Of a stretch of 28,067 nt of DNA, positions 1 to 8,081 are shown piece after piece. The notes below the pieces were generated by a model. It had not been told where the DNA came from. It made no database searches and saw only the letters and a program-made list of their open reading frames with translations. Position numbers and translations under genes: made by a program. Every line of letters begins with the position of its first letter. The first letter of the stretch is position 1. The stretch covers positions 1 through 28,067 of the forward strand of contig DBRC01000050.1 of the NCBI GenBank assembly GCA_002305505.1. The letters run 5' to 3'. The stretch is from Prevotella sp. UBA1378 (GTDB taxonomy: Bacteria; Bacteroidota; Bacteroidia; Bacteroidales; Bacteroidaceae).

Positions 1-170
1 ATCCTTATCCCGAACTCAGGTATCTCACTGTATTGATAGCCGAACATTTTGCAGCGCTGTCCGAGCACCCTGTCTATCACAGAAGCTAATTTGCGGTTAA
101 AGTACTCCATGATAGGAAAGATTCCACCGAAAGGTGTAAGTTTCTCGGATTTTATTTGTATTTTTGCCAT
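1..170 (-). pseudogene. IS1380-family transposase, N-terminal fragment
   Basis: Reading leftwards from an ATG at 170, the frame is open to the window edge for 56 codons. It begins MAKIQIKSEKLTPFGGIF and continues to a GYQYSEI motif, which is the N-terminus I recognise from Bacteroides IS1380-family DDE transposases (roughly 420-430 residues). After GYQYSEI the family normally continues with an IRSLM-like segment. Here the reading becomes PEFGIR, which coincides with a CTTATCCCGAACTC motif at 4-17 that recurs near 4571. I infer that the gene is broken at about position 22 by another element or a rearrangement. Because the window ends here, an intact but divergent transposase cannot be fully excluded. 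The family assignment is firm from memory of family sequences; the truncation is an inference. Confidence 0.72.
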
Positions 171-230
171 GTCGTGTTGGTATTTTATTTGCTTTTTTGC
201 ACCACTAAGTTAAGTGAAATTTCTGACAGG
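1..230 (-). mobile_element. IS1380-family element, terminal portion
   Basis: The transposase start lies 60 bp inside a terminus that reads, on the minus strand, CCTGTCAGAAATTTCACTTA from position 230. IS1380-family elements in Bacteroides begin with a CC-type terminal inverted repeat and place the transposase start shortly inside it, so position 230 is the likely outer boundary. The other end is outside the window, so neither the inverted repeat partner nor a target duplication can be checked. The element faces away from the AraC-type gene that starts 82 bp beyond its end. Confidence 0.6.
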
Positions 231-311
231 GTAAAACCATGGGCAATTTTTTTGTTACTCAGGTGCTTATAAAAATTGAAAAACTAAAGTGGTGCGGAAT
301 TTAGGTTTACT

Positions 312-1121
312 ATGCTTGGCGTTAAACTTTATGGAAATAATGAAAACAACGATTGGCTTGTCCGGCAATTTGTGGCTTTCGATGTCTCAGATTCCTTACT
401 GAGCGAGAAATTCATTCCGCGGCCCGATATATCCATCATTTTCCACTTCAAAAGCCGACCTCTGCTTATGGAAAAAGAAGACATCCTGCTCGAACCCCTT
501 TTTGCAACGTCCATTATTTCACAACCCATTGTCATGAATCTCCACGGACCAATGGACACGTTTGTTGCAATTTGTAAACCAACTGTTCTTACGCGTATTT
601 TCGGCCTTAACTTAGACTATATTCCGAAACGAAGCATCGATTTACCCCATACCGTCTTCCAGCCACTTTGGGACAAATTATCGCAACTTACAACAACAGA
701 GGAACGCATCAACTGTTTTACAGACTTCATCAATTCTTCCTGCAAACAGCCTTACTGTCCCGATACCGTTGATTTGTTTTACGATAAAATAATAGAAAAG
801 GGAACTAACATGCTGCTAAAAGACATTGTCAACGATTGTCCTGCCTGCCGACGTACCTTGGAAAGGAATTTTAAAAAACGCACCGGTGTAAGCCCTAAGA
901 AACTCATGCGAATAGTGCGCTTTGATTATCTGTGGAATAAGATAAAAAACGAAAATGCCATAGATTTTCAAGACTTGGTGTTTGACGGCAATTACTTCGA
1001 CCAAGCACACTTTATCAAAGATTTCAAAGCCATCACAGGCGAAAAACCAAGCTTCTTTTTCAACCGGAACCTGCAAATTACCAAGATGCTTTCCGGTAGA
1101 GCGGAAGGAACCATAGAATAA
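312..1121 (+). CDS. AraC-family transcriptional regulator
   Basis: This 269-residue protein has a C-terminal AraC-type double helix-turn-helix. The first recognition unit lies around residues 170-206 (CRRTLERNFKKRTGVSPKKL) and the second around 218-255, with the diagnostic YFDQAHFIKDFKAITGEKP segment. The first 160 residues resemble the cupin-like sensory domain found in many Bacteroidetes AraC regulators (DUF6597-like); that part is a tentative call. It should act as a cytoplasmic DNA-binding regulator, and the obvious target is the adjacent OmpA-domain gene, whose start lies 73 bp downstream. The IS1380 end is 82 bp upstream of the start codon, so this gene may be under altered control. The start is the first ATG of the frame; no Shine-Dalgarno is seen, which is normal for this phylum. 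Confidence 0.88.
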   Translation: MLGVKLYGNNENNDWLVRQFVAFDVSDSLLSEKFIPRPDISIIFHFKSRPLLMEKEDILLEPLFATSIISQPIVMNLHGPMDTFVAICKPTVLTRIFGLNLDYIPKRSIDLPHTVFQPLWDKLSQLTTTEERINCFTDFINSSCKQPYCPDTVDLFYDKIIEKGTNMLLKDIVNDCPACRRTLERNFKKRTGVSPKKLMRIVRFDYLWNKIKNENAIDFQDLVFDGNYFDQAHFIKDFKAITGEKPSFFFNRNLQITKMLSGRAEGTIE

Positions 1122-1160
1122 TTTGTCGCTTTTTTACAATCACGCCGTTTCTTTTCATCT

Positions 1161-1168
1161 TAACTTTG
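1161..1168 (+). promoter_or_regulatory. Putative -7 element of the OmpA-domain gene
   Basis: TAACTTTG matches the Bacteroidetes -7 consensus TAnnTTTG and lies 27 bp before the chosen ATG at 1195. No good TTTG -33 element sits at the usual 19-21 bp spacing. The position supports starting the downstream gene at 1195 rather than at the in-frame ATG at 1123, which would lie upstream of this promoter. Confidence 0.45.
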
Positions 1169-1194
1169 CACTAAAAACCATAATAGGCAATGTT

Positions 1195-2445
1195 ATGAAA
1201 AAGGTTATAGTACTCGGCAGTTTGCTCTTAGCTACGGGCATGCAGCTTTCAGCCCAGTCGTGGCTCGGAAAGATAGGAAACCGTGTAAAGGAAAAAGTTA
1301 TAGAAAAGGTGGAACAACGTATTGAAGACAAAGCCGATGCCACAACCGAAAAGGCATTGGACAAATCGGAAGATATGGTAAAGAAAGCTGGAAAGAAGAA
1401 AGGGGAAAAACAGAATTCTCCTCAGAACGGGAAGAACGGAAACCCAAATAAGGCATTCTACGGTTCGTCTGAAACCGATGTCTCGTACGTAAAATACGAC
1501 TTTGTGCCCGGGAATGAGGTAATCTTTGAAGACGATCTGAACGGTGAACAAAAAGGAGAATTTCCCGGCAAATGGGATTTGATAGAAGGAAATGCAGAGG
1601 TAGCCCAGATAAACGGCGAGAATACGCTTGCCATTGTGGGATACACGTACATCACACCCCTATTCAAAGAAAAATCCTTCATGTTACCCGATGAGTTTAC
1701 ACTGGAATTTGATGTGTATCTTGACGGTAATGAAGGCGAAACAAGTGTTGAGCTCATGAATGCCGGCGACGAAGTGATTGCAAATTCACTTTTTTGGAAG
1801 GACAACACCCGGTTTCTTTTTAATTGGAACAATAATACCAACGAAAAAACCAGCGAAGAAACCTTCGACAACAGTATTGGCTGGCATCATTACGCGCTTT
1901 CATTCAACAAACGGGCTATAAAGGTTTATATGGATGCCAAGCGTGTGACAAACATACCCAATGTAAGTGAAAAGCCTGTAAAAATAAAGTTCTTCGCACG
2001 CGGACCGGAAGACAGCAGCACAACTCACATTAAAAATATCCGTATCGCTAAAGGTGCCGTACCGCTTTACGACAAATTGATGACCGACGGGAAAATCATC
2101 ACTTACGGCATTACATTCGACGTGGGAGAAGCAACCATTAAATCACAATCCATGGGTACAATCAATGAAATATTCAGCATTCTGCATAAATACCCTGACC
2201 TGAAATTTTCCGTGGAAGGACACACAGATAATACAGGGAATGCCGCATCAAACCAATCGCTTTCCGAAGCCCGTGCCAAAGCCGTATGCGATAAGCTGCA
2301 GCAAATGGGCATAAACGCTACCCGCCTTTCAGCCATAGGACACGGAATGAGCAAACCGATAGACACGAACGAGACGCCCGAGGGAAGAGCCAAAAACCGA
2401 CGGGTGGAATTTGTACGTCTCCAAAAAAGCAAAACTATAAATTAA
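1195..2445 (+). CDS. Exported protein with LamG-like and C-terminal OmpA domains
   Basis: The protein has 416 residues from the ATG at 1195. An upstream in-frame ATG at 1123 is rejected because it hides the signal peptide (MKKVIVLGSLLLATGMQLSA, cleavage near AQS). A charged, probably helical segment follows at about 25-85 (Lys/Glu-rich). A concanavalin/LamG-like beta domain spans about 103-295. A C-terminal OmpA peptidoglycan-binding domain spans about 304-412, with GHTDNTG near 342, EARAKAV and NRRVEF. OmpA_C domains bind diaminopimelate peptidoglycan, so this is probably a periplasmic or outer-membrane-associated anchor. It starts a run of three exported-protein genes spaced 27 and 16 bp apart, likely one operon controlled by the upstream AraC regulator. 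Confidence 0.85.
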   Translation: MKKVIVLGSLLLATGMQLSAQSWLGKIGNRVKEKVIEKVEQRIEDKADATTEKALDKSEDMVKKAGKKKGEKQNSPQNGKNGNPNKAFYGSSETDVSYVKYDFVPGNEVIFEDDLNGEQKGEFPGKWDLIEGNAEVAQINGENTLAIVGYTYITPLFKEKSFMLPDEFTLEFDVYLDGNEGETSVELMNAGDEVIANSLFWKDNTRFLFNWNNNTNEKTSEETFDNSIGWHHYALSFNKRAIKVYMDAKRVTNIPNVSEKPVKIKFFARGPEDSSTTHIKNIRIAKGAVPLYDKLMTDGKIITYGITFDVGEATIKSQSMGTINEIFSILHKYPDLKFSVEGHTDNTGNAASNQSLSEARAKAVCDKLQQMGINATRLSAIGHGMSKPIDTNETPEGRAKNRRVEFVRLQKSKTIN

Positions 2446-2472
2446 ACCGGAAACGATGAAAGATACAAGCAT

Positions 2473-3429
2473 ATGAAAAACAAACAGGTTATATTATTTG
2501 CTGTTCTCACTCTGCATATTGGCGTTAAAGCCCAATCCACACCCGAAGCATTACTTAGCCAATTACCCAGTGTACCCACCGTAAATTGTGCTGCCGACAG
2601 GGAGGAAATCGACCGATTCGCCGAAAGGATTCACAAGGTAAAAGAAACCATACGGCTAACGGTCGACCGCATCCATGCCGATGCACAGGCAGATATGGCA
2701 AGGAACAAAATAGCATCCAACGTCATCCGGCTGTCGGGATTGGAGAAGAAAGACATACAAAACATCAGCAAAGACAATGGGCGAAAAGCGACAGAAAAGG
2801 TGATTAGCGAGCAATACGGCGTTTCGTTGCAGGAGCTGGAAACCGTAGGCGGAATGAGCGATGCCGAACAAGAAAAATGGGCACAACAATATGCCGGGAA
2901 AATGAAAAAAAAGGCATTGGACAACCCAAAAGCCTCCATAATAAAAGGCAGCAATGCCAAGCGGATGCTTGAACTGGCCAGCGAACAGAAAATACTGGGA
3001 GAACATATTACGGAACGGATGAACAGGATTGCCCACTTACTTGAACAAGTAGAAAAGCAAGACTCCATAGAAAGCCGGAAATTGGAAGAAAGACTCCGCC
3101 CCTTGCGTAAACAGCTTTGCTCGGGGATATGTTCCGATGCCGAAATAGCCCGTTCAAACGCCGCTGAGAAACAGATTCACGCCGCAAAAATTAAGTATTG
3201 CCAGATAATGTCGCCCCTACAAACCGATGCTATTGAACAATACTTGACCACTGTAAAATCACTCTTGCCCGATTACCGTAAACTAACAATCATCCAAAAC
3301 GAAATAGCCGAGCTCCAGCAAATTGGCGAAATCATGCCGCAGGACGTAAGCTGCTATGCAGCAATTGACGAATATGCCGATGCATTATTATCCGCTTATA
3401 AATATTGGGTAGGAAAGTTCAACATGTAA
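2473..3429 (+). CDS. Exported coiled-coil protein of unknown function
   Basis: I do not recognise this 318-residue protein. It opens with a signal peptide (about residues 1-21, ending VKAQ), and the mature part is charged and mostly predicted helical by eye. Glu/Lys/Arg-rich stretches around 35-80 and 140-220 suggest coiled coil. Four cysteines occur in the mature part (about residues 38, 214, 218 and 296); two of them sit in the short CSGIC motif at about 214-218, which may form a disulfide in the periplasm. It lies 27 bp after the OmpA-domain gene and 16 bp before another exported protein, so it is probably co-expressed and works in the envelope with them. No catalytic motif is visible. Confidence 0.75.
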   Translation: MKNKQVILFAVLTLHIGVKAQSTPEALLSQLPSVPTVNCAADREEIDRFAERIHKVKETIRLTVDRIHADAQADMARNKIASNVIRLSGLEKKDIQNISKDNGRKATEKVISEQYGVSLQELETVGGMSDAEQEKWAQQYAGKMKKKALDNPKASIIKGSNAKRMLELASEQKILGEHITERMNRIAHLLEQVEKQDSIESRKLEERLRPLRKQLCSGICSDAEIARSNAAEKQIHAAKIKYCQIMSPLQTDAIEQYLTTVKSLLPDYRKLTIIQNEIAELQQIGEIMPQDVSCYAAIDEYADALLSAYKYWVGKFNM

Positions 3430-3445
3430 TAACCCGTTCACAATA

Positions 3446-4507
3446 ATGCGTAAATGTTTATTCTCCTTGCTTTTTGCTGTCTCAAGCATAGCCGTTTCCA
3501 GTCAGCAGTATTCACGCAAAACCATAACGGTAGGCGAAGACACGTTCTTACCTTATATAAAAGGAAAGGTAGTGAACCGGATTCCGAAAAACTCCATAAT
3601 TCCTCAAAAAATATTCAGCATTCTACATTCGCATGCGAACGTAAACACACCACAAGGCTACGAAGTAGAAGCGTACAGCGATGAAACTAATCGCAGATTG
3701 GAGGTGTATTTCAGGCCATATTTATTGGAAGAAGGAGAAGTCGTGCTGAAACCGGGAGGCTGTATCTGCTTTCATTTCAATGATATAGCCGCTATACTCG
3801 GGCAGCCATTACAATCGGGTATTAGCGGGATTTATACCTTGCCCTTGAAAACCGGAGATTTTATGGGTTTTCCCATTTACGAAAACGAAAGATGTGAAAC
3901 TACCGCAATTTACAAAGGCGATGAGCCTCTGTTTCTACCTGTTTCTCAAGAAGAGTACCTGATGGCATTAATAAAAGCCGAAGAAAACAAAAACAATAGC
4001 GCGACTGTTTCTGCCAAGGATAATCTGAAAGAAATAGAAAAAGCATACATGGAATTGCTGAAAACCGATAAAACTGCCGCAGAAGAGTTTAGGAAGGAAA
4101 TGGAAAGCCACAAGAAAGAATTAGCTCAGAATAACACCACAGAAGACTTAACGGCTTCCTACAAAAAAGAATTATCAGCCCTTCCACCTGCCGGAAGGAA
4201 AAAGCAGGCATACTACGCTCTTTATTCAATGGAAAAATACGGTAACCTATCAGGACTTGTCCCCGACAGCGATACGGGGAATGCGCACCCATTGGTGAAA
4301 CCCAACTACAAAGCAATCTCCCAAAACACGAATATCAATATACGCTTAATGGCAGTAAAATGGAAACTGGACAATAACGCACATTCATGCTCACCAAGCT
4401 ATTATCAAGCTCAAGACAAACTCGGCTATGCACTTACCGATGATAAAATATCGGAACTATACCATAGCCGTGCGATTTGGCAGAAGATTATAGAATGCAT
4501 AAAATAG
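3446..4507 (+). CDS. Exported protein of unknown function
   Basis: This 353-residue protein has a signal peptide (about residues 1-20, ending VSSQQ). The first half (about 25-165) looks beta-rich, with a GGCICFHF segment. A long Glu/Lys-rich helical region at about 170-230 follows, then a C-terminal helical part. I recognise no family. It is the last gene of the AraC-OmpA cluster and shares the AT-rich composition of that segment. Immediately after the stop codon the sequence enters a block of inverted repeats, which probably marks the right edge of the accessory segment. The co-directional 16-bp spacing with the preceding gene suggests one transcript. Confidence 0.75.
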   Translation: MRKCLFSLLFAVSSIAVSSQQYSRKTITVGEDTFLPYIKGKVVNRIPKNSIIPQKIFSILHSHANVNTPQGYEVEAYSDETNRRLEVYFRPYLLEEGEVVLKPGGCICFHFNDIAAILGQPLQSGISGIYTLPLKTGDFMGFPIYENERCETTAIYKGDEPLFLPVSQEEYLMALIKAEENKNNSATVSAKDNLKEIEKAYMELLKTDKTAAEEFRKEMESHKKELAQNNTTEDLTASYKKELSALPPAGRKKQAYYALYSMEKYGNLSGLVPDSDTGNAHPLVKPNYKAISQNTNINIRLMAVKWKLDNNAHSCSPSYYQAQDKLGYALTDDKISELYHSRAIWQKIIECIK

Positions 4508-4508
4508 C

Positions 4509-4601
4509 GAGTCCGGGATAAGAAAGGATTTAAGTTGGCGAAGGGGCATTTTACGGTAAAACAGAAATTGCTTATCCTGAACTCGAGTTACCGCTTCGCC
4601 A
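4509..4601. repeat. Interleaved inverted-repeat block
   Basis: GAGTCCGGGATAAG (4509-4522) is the near-complement of CTTATCCTGAACTC (4571-4584), with 12 of 14 positions matching. Interleaved with this pair, TGGCGAAG (4536-4543) and CGGTAA (4554-4559) are exact complements of parts of TTACCGCTTCGCCA (4588-4601). The order a-b-a'-b' means that both pairs could form only as a pseudoknot or as alternatives. The CTTATCCyGAACTC core also occurs at 4-17, beside the broken transposase. A degenerate mobile-element end or a structured terminator are the main readings. Confidence 0.5.
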
Positions 4602-4731
4602 GGCTTTCCAAACACAGGGTTATGTAGGTGCGCCATGATTTGCCTCTTGTCGGTATTCCTGGCTTTAGGTGTTTACCTATGGAAAAAGGGGACCGTGAAG
4701 AAAGCAGGCAGATAATCTGGAGGGAAATTGG

Positions 4732-4789
4732 TATCCTTAATTCCGCGGCACAATTCTTAATTAAAAATTGTGCCGCGGAATTAAGGATA
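4732..4789. repeat. Perfect 24-bp inverted repeat with palindromic centre
   Basis: The arms at 4732-4755 and 4766-4789 are exact reverse complements over 24 bp. They start TATCCTTAATTCCGCGG on the left and are separated by 10 bp containing the palindrome TTAATTAA. An RNA of this would fold into a very stable hairpin, and an AT-rich tract follows it. It could be a bidirectional terminator, a miniature transposable element, or a protein-binding or cruciform site. A simple terminator rarely needs a perfect 24-bp stem. Confidence 0.7.
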
Positions 4790-4938
4790 AATAAAATAAT
4801 AAAAATATCTCAGGTATGGGGGTGGGGTAAAGGTGCCCGTTGCGTGTTATAGCAATAGAAAGCGTCTTTAACCGGAACATGGAGGGTATGGAACATTGAA
4901 TAAATCCCTTTTATATTATTAATAAAAACCTAAACAAA

Positions 4939-7900
4939 ATGAACAAGAAATTTACCTTTGGCGCATTGGCGCTCACCTGCCTGATGACAGCTGCGCCGAT
5001 CAACGGGTACGCACAGGACCCCGTCACTCCCGAGAGTGAATCCGTTTACGACTTCGACGGGTTCAAGGAACAACAGATGCTCGACATCTTCTATGAAGCA
5101 CTGACGCAGGGGAAAAAATACCCCGATGCGGCAGCATTCACGCGTATAGGTATCTCACAGGGCGACCTGGCCTTCGTGCGGTCGCACGTGCGGAAACAGA
5201 ATGTGCTCAGCGCCGACGGCCGCTTAATCAGCAAGACCTTCGCCGGCCGCAAGCTGTGGATGAACACACCGATGGGCTCCGGGGCGGGTGCCGATGCAGG
5301 CTATCCCTCGAAGGTGTTCCACAACGACGTGTTCTCCCTGTGGAACTATACCGCCCTGTGGGGCTCGTGGAACCACGGCATCTTCCAGGCACCGGGCTCA
5401 TGGGTCGACGCGGCACACAAGAACGGCACCGACATCCTGTGCGGTATCAAGTTCTTCGACGCAGCCAGCGGCGAACATTCCGGCGGCTATGCCAACATCG
5501 TCAATACCAAGGACGATTCGGAATACGGATATGCCGGATTCAAATACGTGAAGCCGCTTATCCATCTGCTGAAATACATCGGTGCCGACGGTTACAACAT
5601 CAACTGGGAAAGCGGTTCGCCTAATACCTGCAAGGAGTTCCACAAGGCAGCGTACAGGTATGCCAAGGATATCGGTTTCAACGATTTCCACATCGGCCTC
5701 TACACCACCCAGCATGCCTTGTCTGACTATAACCTCCCGCTTTATTACGAGGACGGACAAGTGTCCGACCTGATGCTCAACTACGGCGGCGAATACAGCC
5801 TGTCACGGTCGGTGCAGACTGCTAAAAGCACGCCCATCGGCGCCAGCTCGCTGTGGCAGGGCTTCTGGATACAAAGCATGAACCAGAACTGGACTTATCT
5901 GGACACCGATGCCAACGCCCACGAAGGGAACATCTGCCTGTGGGGCGAGCATAAGATGAGCCGTTTCTGGTCATACAATTCGGGCAGCGACGACTTCGAG
6001 GCACAGAATAACTACCAGTGGCTGCTTGAGCGCGCTTTCAGCGGAGGCAACCGCAACCCGCTCCTTCTCCCCGAAGTGAGTAACTACGGAAATGAAATAG
6101 AATGGAAAGGCACCACGCCTCCGCTCTCTACTTTCTGCGGTTTCGCCAACTGGATTCCGGAACGTGCCACCGTACAAGGGCATCTGCCTTTCATTACCCA
6201 TTTCAACCTTGGCAACGGCAAATACTATAGTTACAAGGGTATCACGACGGCCGGTTCGTATTATAACATGGCTTCGCAGGACGTAGTGCCCACCTACCGC
6301 TGGTTAGTGACCGAGGCCGGGCAGGAAAATACCCTCAGCACAGCCATTGACCCTGCTTTCACCCACAAGGATTCCTATATCGGAGGTTCATCCCTCGAGC
6401 TGAAAGGGGATGCGGGAAAGAGCACGGACATCATTCTCTACCGTACCAATATCCAGCCCAATACAGCGGGCGTATATGCCAACATTGCCATCAAAGGAGC
6501 CGACCACAAGGCCACCGACGTGAAGTCGTGCCTGTACCTCATCCTGCGTACGGCCAGCGGCCAGTGGAAAGAATATGCCGTGCCCGACAACAAGGGGGCG
6601 AACACTTGGCAGGAGCATAAAATCGAACTGAGCGACCTCGCTGCTACTGACGTCATCGACCGCATCGGATTGCGCGTGAAAGGCGGTGACAACAAGTACG
6701 ACATGTATGTGGGCAAGCTGGAAATCAACGATGCAAACAAGATAGCTGTAGCCGGGATACAGGCTCTTGAAGTGGAAAAGAAAGAAGAGACCACCCAGAC
6801 CATGTCGTTCAAACTGAACTGGGAAGTGAACCATGTAGCCGATGAATACGGGATGGTGTTCAACGACGCTGCCGGCATCGACCACTTCCAGATTCTCTAT
6901 AAGAACGCCGAAGGAGGAAAAATAAGGGAAATCGCCCGCACCACGCAATGGGCAGCCTTCATCGGCGACGTGCTGCTCGAGGAGGGCGACGTACCCTACA
7001 TCGGCGTACGCTCCGTATCCAAGGATCTCAAGAGCTACTCGGAGGTGGCATGGCAAAAGGTCGACCGCAACCCCAATGCTCCGGAACCACTCGAAATCAA
7101 CACCTATGGCATCAGCGAGATGAACCCGAACTGCGAAGGTGCAGACATTGCAAGGCGTGTGCGCTACGTCGATTTGTTCAAAACCGAGGGGGCTGTACAG
7201 AATATCAACTATACTGCTGCAAGCCCACAGGCCGACGGCACACAGTATGTACGGGTGACCGACCATAAGCTGATTGTAAAGCAAGGGCAGAAAGTTAAGT
7301 TCACGTTGAAAGGTTATGAAGCTACCGATGATAAAGACGGAAACCACGATGACTTGCGCTGGTGCTTTGCGGGTGGCTGGATCGACTTAGACGGAAGTGG
7401 TAACTACAACCATCCGAAATCTGTGAAAGACCAGTACTTGTATATTAAGAATACGACGGAATACGATTTGACCAGCAGCGACGGAACCGACCCGTTAGGC
7501 GAGCGCGTATTCAAGGTGGGCACGCTTAGAGGCGCTACCATGAGCATGGTGCAAGGCGGGCTTACCGGGGAATTTGAAATCCCCGAAGACGCACACCTCG
7601 GCGAAAGCCGCCTGCGCATCGTGTTCTCCGATGCTTGGTTTGCCGGCGAATTCTTGCCTGTAGGCCTGCACAACAAGGGATTCTCGATCGATTTCGACGT
7701 GGAGATACAGGGTGATAACGTGGAAGGCCAGCGCGGCGCAATAGATACCCGCGACAAGGGCGAGGCAGAGGAGCCGGAAGGTTTCTTGACGCCGAATGCC
7801 ATCAGCAGCGTAGCCGGCGAGGCACCTTCCGTTGTCGTTGTTGCCGACGGCGTGAGGTTCAGCAATGTCGACGAGGCATGGGTTTATTCTGCCGACGGCG

Positions 7901-8022
7901 TATTGGTGAAACATCTCTTCAAGCCGTCTTCCGTTTCGGCACGTGAGTTCAGAACGGGCGTTTACCTTGTGAAGGTTCAGAACAAGGACGTCATCCGCAC
8001 ACAAAAACTAATGATTAAGTAG
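4939..8022 (+). CDS. Secreted GH85-type endo-beta-N-acetylglucosaminidase
   Basis: This 1027-residue protein has a signal peptide (residues 1-26, ending GYAQ). The region about 60-400 resembles the GH85 TIM barrel. DGYNINWE contains the family N-x-E pair (N222, E224), in which Glu is the general acid and Asn positions the substrate 2-acetamido group. WNYTALWGSWNHGIF, an AHKNGTDILC-type strand and QVSDLMLNYGG also fit the family. GH85 enzymes cut the chitobiose core of N-glycans. A galactose-binding-like module (about 480-600), an Fn3-like segment (about 605-715) and a GEVED-like beta domain (about 745-935) follow. The last 70 residues (VWVYSADG-like, GVYLVKV, QKLMIK) look like a type IX sorting domain. 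No SusC/SusD genes are adjacent, so it is an orphan rather than part of a visible polysaccharide utilisation locus. The subfamily is uncertain. Confidence 0.75.
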   Translation: MNKKFTFGALALTCLMTAAPINGYAQDPVTPESESVYDFDGFKEQQMLDIFYEALTQGKKYPDAAAFTRIGISQGDLAFVRSHVRKQNVLSADGRLISKTFAGRKLWMNTPMGSGAGADAGYPSKVFHNDVFSLWNYTALWGSWNHGIFQAPGSWVDAAHKNGTDILCGIKFFDAASGEHSGGYANIVNTKDDSEYGYAGFKYVKPLIHLLKYIGADGYNINWESGSPNTCKEFHKAAYRYAKDIGFNDFHIGLYTTQHALSDYNLPLYYEDGQVSDLMLNYGGEYSLSRSVQTAKSTPIGASSLWQGFWIQSMNQNWTYLDTDANAHEGNICLWGEHKMSRFWSYNSGSDDFEAQNNYQWLLERAFSGGNRNPLLLPEVSNYGNEIEWKGTTPPLSTFCGFANWIPERATVQGHLPFITHFNLGNGKYYSYKGITTAGSYYNMASQDVVPTYRWLVTEAGQENTLSTAIDPAFTHKDSYIGGSSLELKGDAGKSTDIILYRTNIQPNTAGVYANIAIKGADHKATDVKSCLYLILRTASGQWKEYAVPDNKGANTWQEHKIELSDLAATDVIDRIGLRVKGGDNKYDMYVGKLEINDANKIAVAGIQALEVEKKEETTQTMSFKLNWEVNHVADEYGMVFNDAAGIDHFQILYKNAEGGKIREIARTTQWAAFIGDVLLEEGDVPYIGVRSVSKDLKSYSEVAWQKVDRNPNAPEPLEINTYGISEMNPNCEGADIARRVRYVDLFKTEGAVQNINYTAASPQADGTQYVRVTDHKLIVKQGQKVKFTLKGYEATDDKDGNHDDLRWCFAGGWIDLDGSGNYNHPKSVKDQYLYIKNTTEYDLTSSDGTDPLGERVFKVGTLRGATMSMVQGGLTGEFEIPEDAHLGESRLRIVFSDAWFAGEFLPVGLHNKGFSIDFDVEIQGDNVEGQRGAIDTRDKGEAEEPEGFLTPNAISSVAGEAPSVVVVADGVRFSNVDEAWVYSADGVLVKHLFKPSSVSAREFRTGVYLVKVQNKDVIRTQKLMIK

Positions 8023-8048
8023 TCTTTTTCAGGATAATTATCATTTTC

Positions 8049-8081
8049 AAATCGGGGGGCTTGGTCATTGCCCCCCGATTT
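8049..8081 (+). terminator. Terminator after the GH85 gene
   Basis: A 12-bp perfect stem (AAATCGGGGGGC with its complement at 8070-8081) encloses a 9-nt loop and is followed by a short T-containing tract. It lies 27 bp after the stop codon and should end the glycosidase transcript. Confidence 0.85.

Larger units (their letters stand above)
4508..4938. other. Gene-free interval with repeats, before the GH85 gene
   Basis: These 431 bp hold no convincing gene. One 74-codon frame (4628-4852) runs straight through a perfect inverted repeat and has no recognisable product. The left part contains the interleaved repeats and the middle contains the 58-bp palindromic element. The last 90 bp, before the ATG at 4939, becomes AT-rich and should contain the promoter of the glycosidase, but no clean TAnnTTTG element was found. 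The base composition changes from AT-rich on the left to GC-rich on the right across this interval. Confidence 0.6.

Noticed and set aside
4628..4852. 74-codon plus-strand frame upstream of the glycosidase
   Set aside because: It runs through the perfect 24-bp inverted repeat, has no recognisable product or signal peptide and no promoter, and its composition follows the repeats.
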